The position numbers and the translations under genes are program-made. A model generated the notes under the pieces. It did not search any database. It saw nothing but the letters and a program-made list of their open reading frames with translations, and had not been told where the DNA came from. Source: CAZGTQ01 sp964528575 (GTDB lineage: Bacteria > Planctomycetota > UBA1135 > GCA-002686595). Taken from it: a stretch of 22,445 nucleotides of DNA. This document shows positions 20,591 to 22,445 of the stretch, one piece after another. Within the stretch, counting starts at the first letter, position 1. Each line of letters starts with the position of its first letter. The stretch is from positions 1 through 22,445 of the forward strand of contig CAZGTQ010000234.1 in NCBI GenBank assembly GCA_964528575.1. Direction: 5' to 3'.

Positions 20591-22445
20591 TGAAGAAGAC
20601 GACCAGCACCTTCGCTTTGATCGTCGCCGCCGCGCCCGCGCTGCTCGGCGCGGCGGGCGACCGCGAGCATCCGTACGAGACCGAGGCGCAGCGGGCGATC
20701 ACGCTCCAGACCGGCGGCGACTGCTTGATCCGGGGGGCGACGATCCACAGCGCGGTCGCACCGGCGTTCGTCGGCGACGTGCTCGTGCGCGACGGCGACA
20801 TCGCGGCGATCGGCGCGGATCTCGCCGCGCCTGCGGGCGTGCTCGTGATCGACGCGACCGGCCAGCACCTCGCGCCGGGCGTGATCGACACGCACTCGCA
20901 CCTCGCGATCGAGGGTGGGATCAACGAGGGCACGCTCTCGATCACCGCCGACTGCGACATCACCGACGTGGTCGACGCGAGCGATCTGGGCATCTACCGC
21001 GCGCTCGCCGGCGGCGTCACGACGATGCAGTGCCTGCACGGCTCGGCGAACGCGATCGGCGGCCGCAGCGAGGTGCTCAAGCTGAAGTGGGGCGAGCGCG
21101 CCGAGGCCCTGCGCTTCCCCGGGGCGCCCCCGGGCATCAAGTTCGCGCTCGGCGAGAACCCGAAGCAGTCGAACTGGGGCCGCGGCACCGAGCGCTTCCC
21201 CGCGACGCGGCCGGGCGTCGAGGCGCTCTTCTACCGCGCGTTCGATCGCGCGCGCGAATACCAGCGCGCGTGGCGCGAGTACCAGGCCGCGCGGCGACGC
21301 GGCGAGGATCCGCCGCCGCCGCGCCGCGACGTGCGGCTCGACGTGCTCGCCGGCATCCTCGACGGCGACGTGAAGGTGCACTCGCACTGCTATCGCGCCG
21401 ACGAGATCCTGATGTTGCTGCGCACGGCCGAGGCGTTCGACTTCCGCATCGCGACGCTGCAGCACGTGCTCGAGGGCTACAAGGTCGCGCACGAGATCGC
21501 GCAGCACGGCGCTGGCCCGTCGACGTTCGCCGACTGGTGGGGCTACAAGATCGAGGCCTACGACGCGATCCCGCAGAACGCCGCGCTGCTCGACGAGGCG
21601 GGCGCGGTGGCGACGATCAACTCCGACAGCGGCGAGCTGATCCGGCACCTGTACCACGAGGCGGGCAAGTCCGTGCGCTACGCCGGCATGGACCCGGTCG
21701 CGGCGCTGCGGCTGGCGACGCTGAACGGCGCGATCCAGCTCGGCGTCGAGGACCGCGTCGGCTCGATCGAGGTCGGCAAGGACGCGGACCTCGCGCTGCT
21801 CACGCACGAGCCGTTCTCGGCCTACGGCAAGGTGCTGTGGACGATGGTCGACGGCGAGGTCGAGTTCCAGCGCATCGACGCGTTCGGTCTCGACGAGCCG
21901 ATCTCGCCGCGCTCGGTGATCGAGCCGGCGTGGGTCGAGGCGTCGTGGGAGCCCGCGGGCGGCCGCATGCTCGCGATCGTCGGCGGCACGGTGCACCCGG
22001 CGACATCGCCGACGATCGAGAACGGCACGGTGTTGATCCGCGGCGAGCGCATCGTCGCGGTCGGCCAGGACGTCGACGTGCCGGCGAACGCCGAGGTGAT
22101 CGACGCGTCGGGCAAGCACGTGTGGCCGGGCATGATCGCGCTCAACACGCCGCTCGGCATCCACGAGATCGGCTCGGTCCAGGGCACGAACGACACGAAC
22201 GAGATCGGCGGCAACCACCCCGACCTGCGCGTCTCGGCCGCGCTCAACCCGGACTCGGCGCACATCGGCGTGACGCGCACGAACGGCATCACGCGCGCGC
22301 AGACCGTGCCCGGCGGCAGCGGGCCGATCGTCGGCCAGTCGGCGATCATCGAGCTCGACGGCACGTCGTGGGAGGAGTTGCTGCACGTCGACCGCGACAT
22401 GCTGCACGTGCGCTTCCCGCGCGCGGGCGGCGGCGGCCGTTTTGG
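20590..22445 (+). CDS. Exported amidohydrolase with a second, degenerate amidohydrolase domain (3' end cut by window)
   Basis: 618 codons visible, still open at the window end. A short signal peptide (TSTFALIVAAAPALLGAAG) is followed by an amidohydrolase domain with its metal site intact: APGVIDTHSHL (His102, His104), a Lys184/Glu189 region in GIKFALGENPK, His264/His266 in KVHSHC, His292 in TLQHVLEG, and Asp346 in INSDSGEL. The domain closes with GSIEVGKDADLALL. A second module begins near residue 460 (MLAIVGGTVHPATSPTIENG then TVLIRGERIVAVGQDVDVPA). At its metal motif it reads VWPGMIALNTPLGIHEI, so the histidine pair is missing. The ATG overlaps the upstream stop by one base, indicating translational coupling. 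It is probably an extracytoplasmic hydrolase of cyclic amides or dipeptides, similar in layout to imidazolonepropionase or isoaspartyl dipeptidase relatives. The substrate is unknown. Confidence 0.86.
   Translation, partial: MKKTTSTFALIVAAAPALLGAAGDREHPYETEAQRAITLQTGGDCLIRGATIHSAVAPAFVGDVLVRDGDIAAIGADLAAPAGVLVIDATGQHLAPGVIDTHSHLAIEGGINEGTLSITADCDITDVVDASDLGIYRALAGGVTTMQCLHGSANAIGGRSEVLKLKWGERAEALRFPGAPPGIKFALGENPKQSNWGRGTERFPATRPGVEALFYRAFDRAREYQRAWREYQAARRRGEDPPPPRRDVRLDVLAGILDGDVKVHSHCYRADEILMLLRTAEAFDFRIATLQHVLEGYKVAHEIAQHGAGPSTFADWWGYKIEAYDAIPQNAALLDEAGAVATINSDSGELIRHLYHEAGKSVRYAGMDPVAALRLATLNGAIQLGVEDRVGSIEVGKDADLALLTHEPFSAYGKVLWTMVDGEVEFQRIDAFGLDEPISPRSVIEPAWVEASWEPAGGRMLAIVGGTVHPATSPTIENGTVLIRGERIVAVGQDVDVPANAEVIDASGKHVWPGMIALNTPLGIHEIGSVQGTNDTNEIGGNHPDLRVSAALNPDSAHIGVTRTNGITRAQTVPGGSGPIVGQSAIIELDGTSWEELLHVDRDMLHVRFPRAGGGGRF

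Overview
The window is about 22.4 kb of very GC-rich, gene-dense bacterial chromosome. Start codons are ATG or GTG, and several have clear GGAGG-like ribosome binding sites. The neighbouring DUF1800 and DUF1501 genes (DUF1501 with a twin-arginine leader), the large secreted amidohydrolases and the several uncharacterised exported proteins suggest a high-GC planctomycete or a related soil or marine lineage. This is an inference from gene content; no rRNA or tRNA gene is present to settle it. There is no sign of a prophage, transposon, IS element or CRISPR array, so most of the window looks like ordinary chromosome.

Layout, left to right. (1) 1-2567, minus: mutS, missing only its C-terminal end at the window edge. 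(2) 2719-5179, plus: three lipoprotein genes in a tight operon, a COG3014-like TPR lipoprotein, a YcfL-like (DUF1425) lipoprotein and an LpoB-like lipoprotein; in gammaproteobacteria LpoB activates the peptidoglycan synthase PBP1B. (3) 5255-6598, minus: an orphan TaqI/Eco57I-like N6-adenine DNA methyltransferase with an in-frame 12-bp tandem repeat. (4) 6599-7319: 720 bp without a convincing gene. Its right half is a chain of strong, nested inverted repeats ending in a 17-bp perfect hairpin, and I read it as an undescribed structured RNA or leader. (5) 7320-8330, plus: a WbpP-like UDP-sugar 4-epimerase. (6) 8428-8622, minus: a 64-aa zinc-ribbon protein, separated from the epimerase by three consecutive hairpins. 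(7) 9014-11073, plus: ATP-dependent PEP carboxykinase, then a small TPR protein 8 bp downstream. (8) 11083-12496, minus: a SufT/MIP18-type DUF59 protein and a YheT-like alpha/beta hydrolase. (9) 12524-13405, plus: a radical SAM protein with CX4CX2C cysteine spacing. (10) 13416-18468, minus: a four-gene operon of a 591-aa exported protein, DUF1800, DUF1501 and a 244-aa membrane protein. (11) 18659-22445+, plus: two overlapping genes of the amidohydrolase superfamily. The first has lost its HxH metal site. The second has an intact first domain followed by a second, degenerate domain that runs off the window.

The most interesting items are the structured RNA candidate at about 6994-7227, the pairing of a pseudo-amidohydrolase with a double-domain amidohydrolase, the LpoB/YcfL/COG3014 cluster outside its best-known host group, and the four-gene DUF1800/DUF1501 operon. 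All family assignments come from motifs read by eye; no database search was possible.
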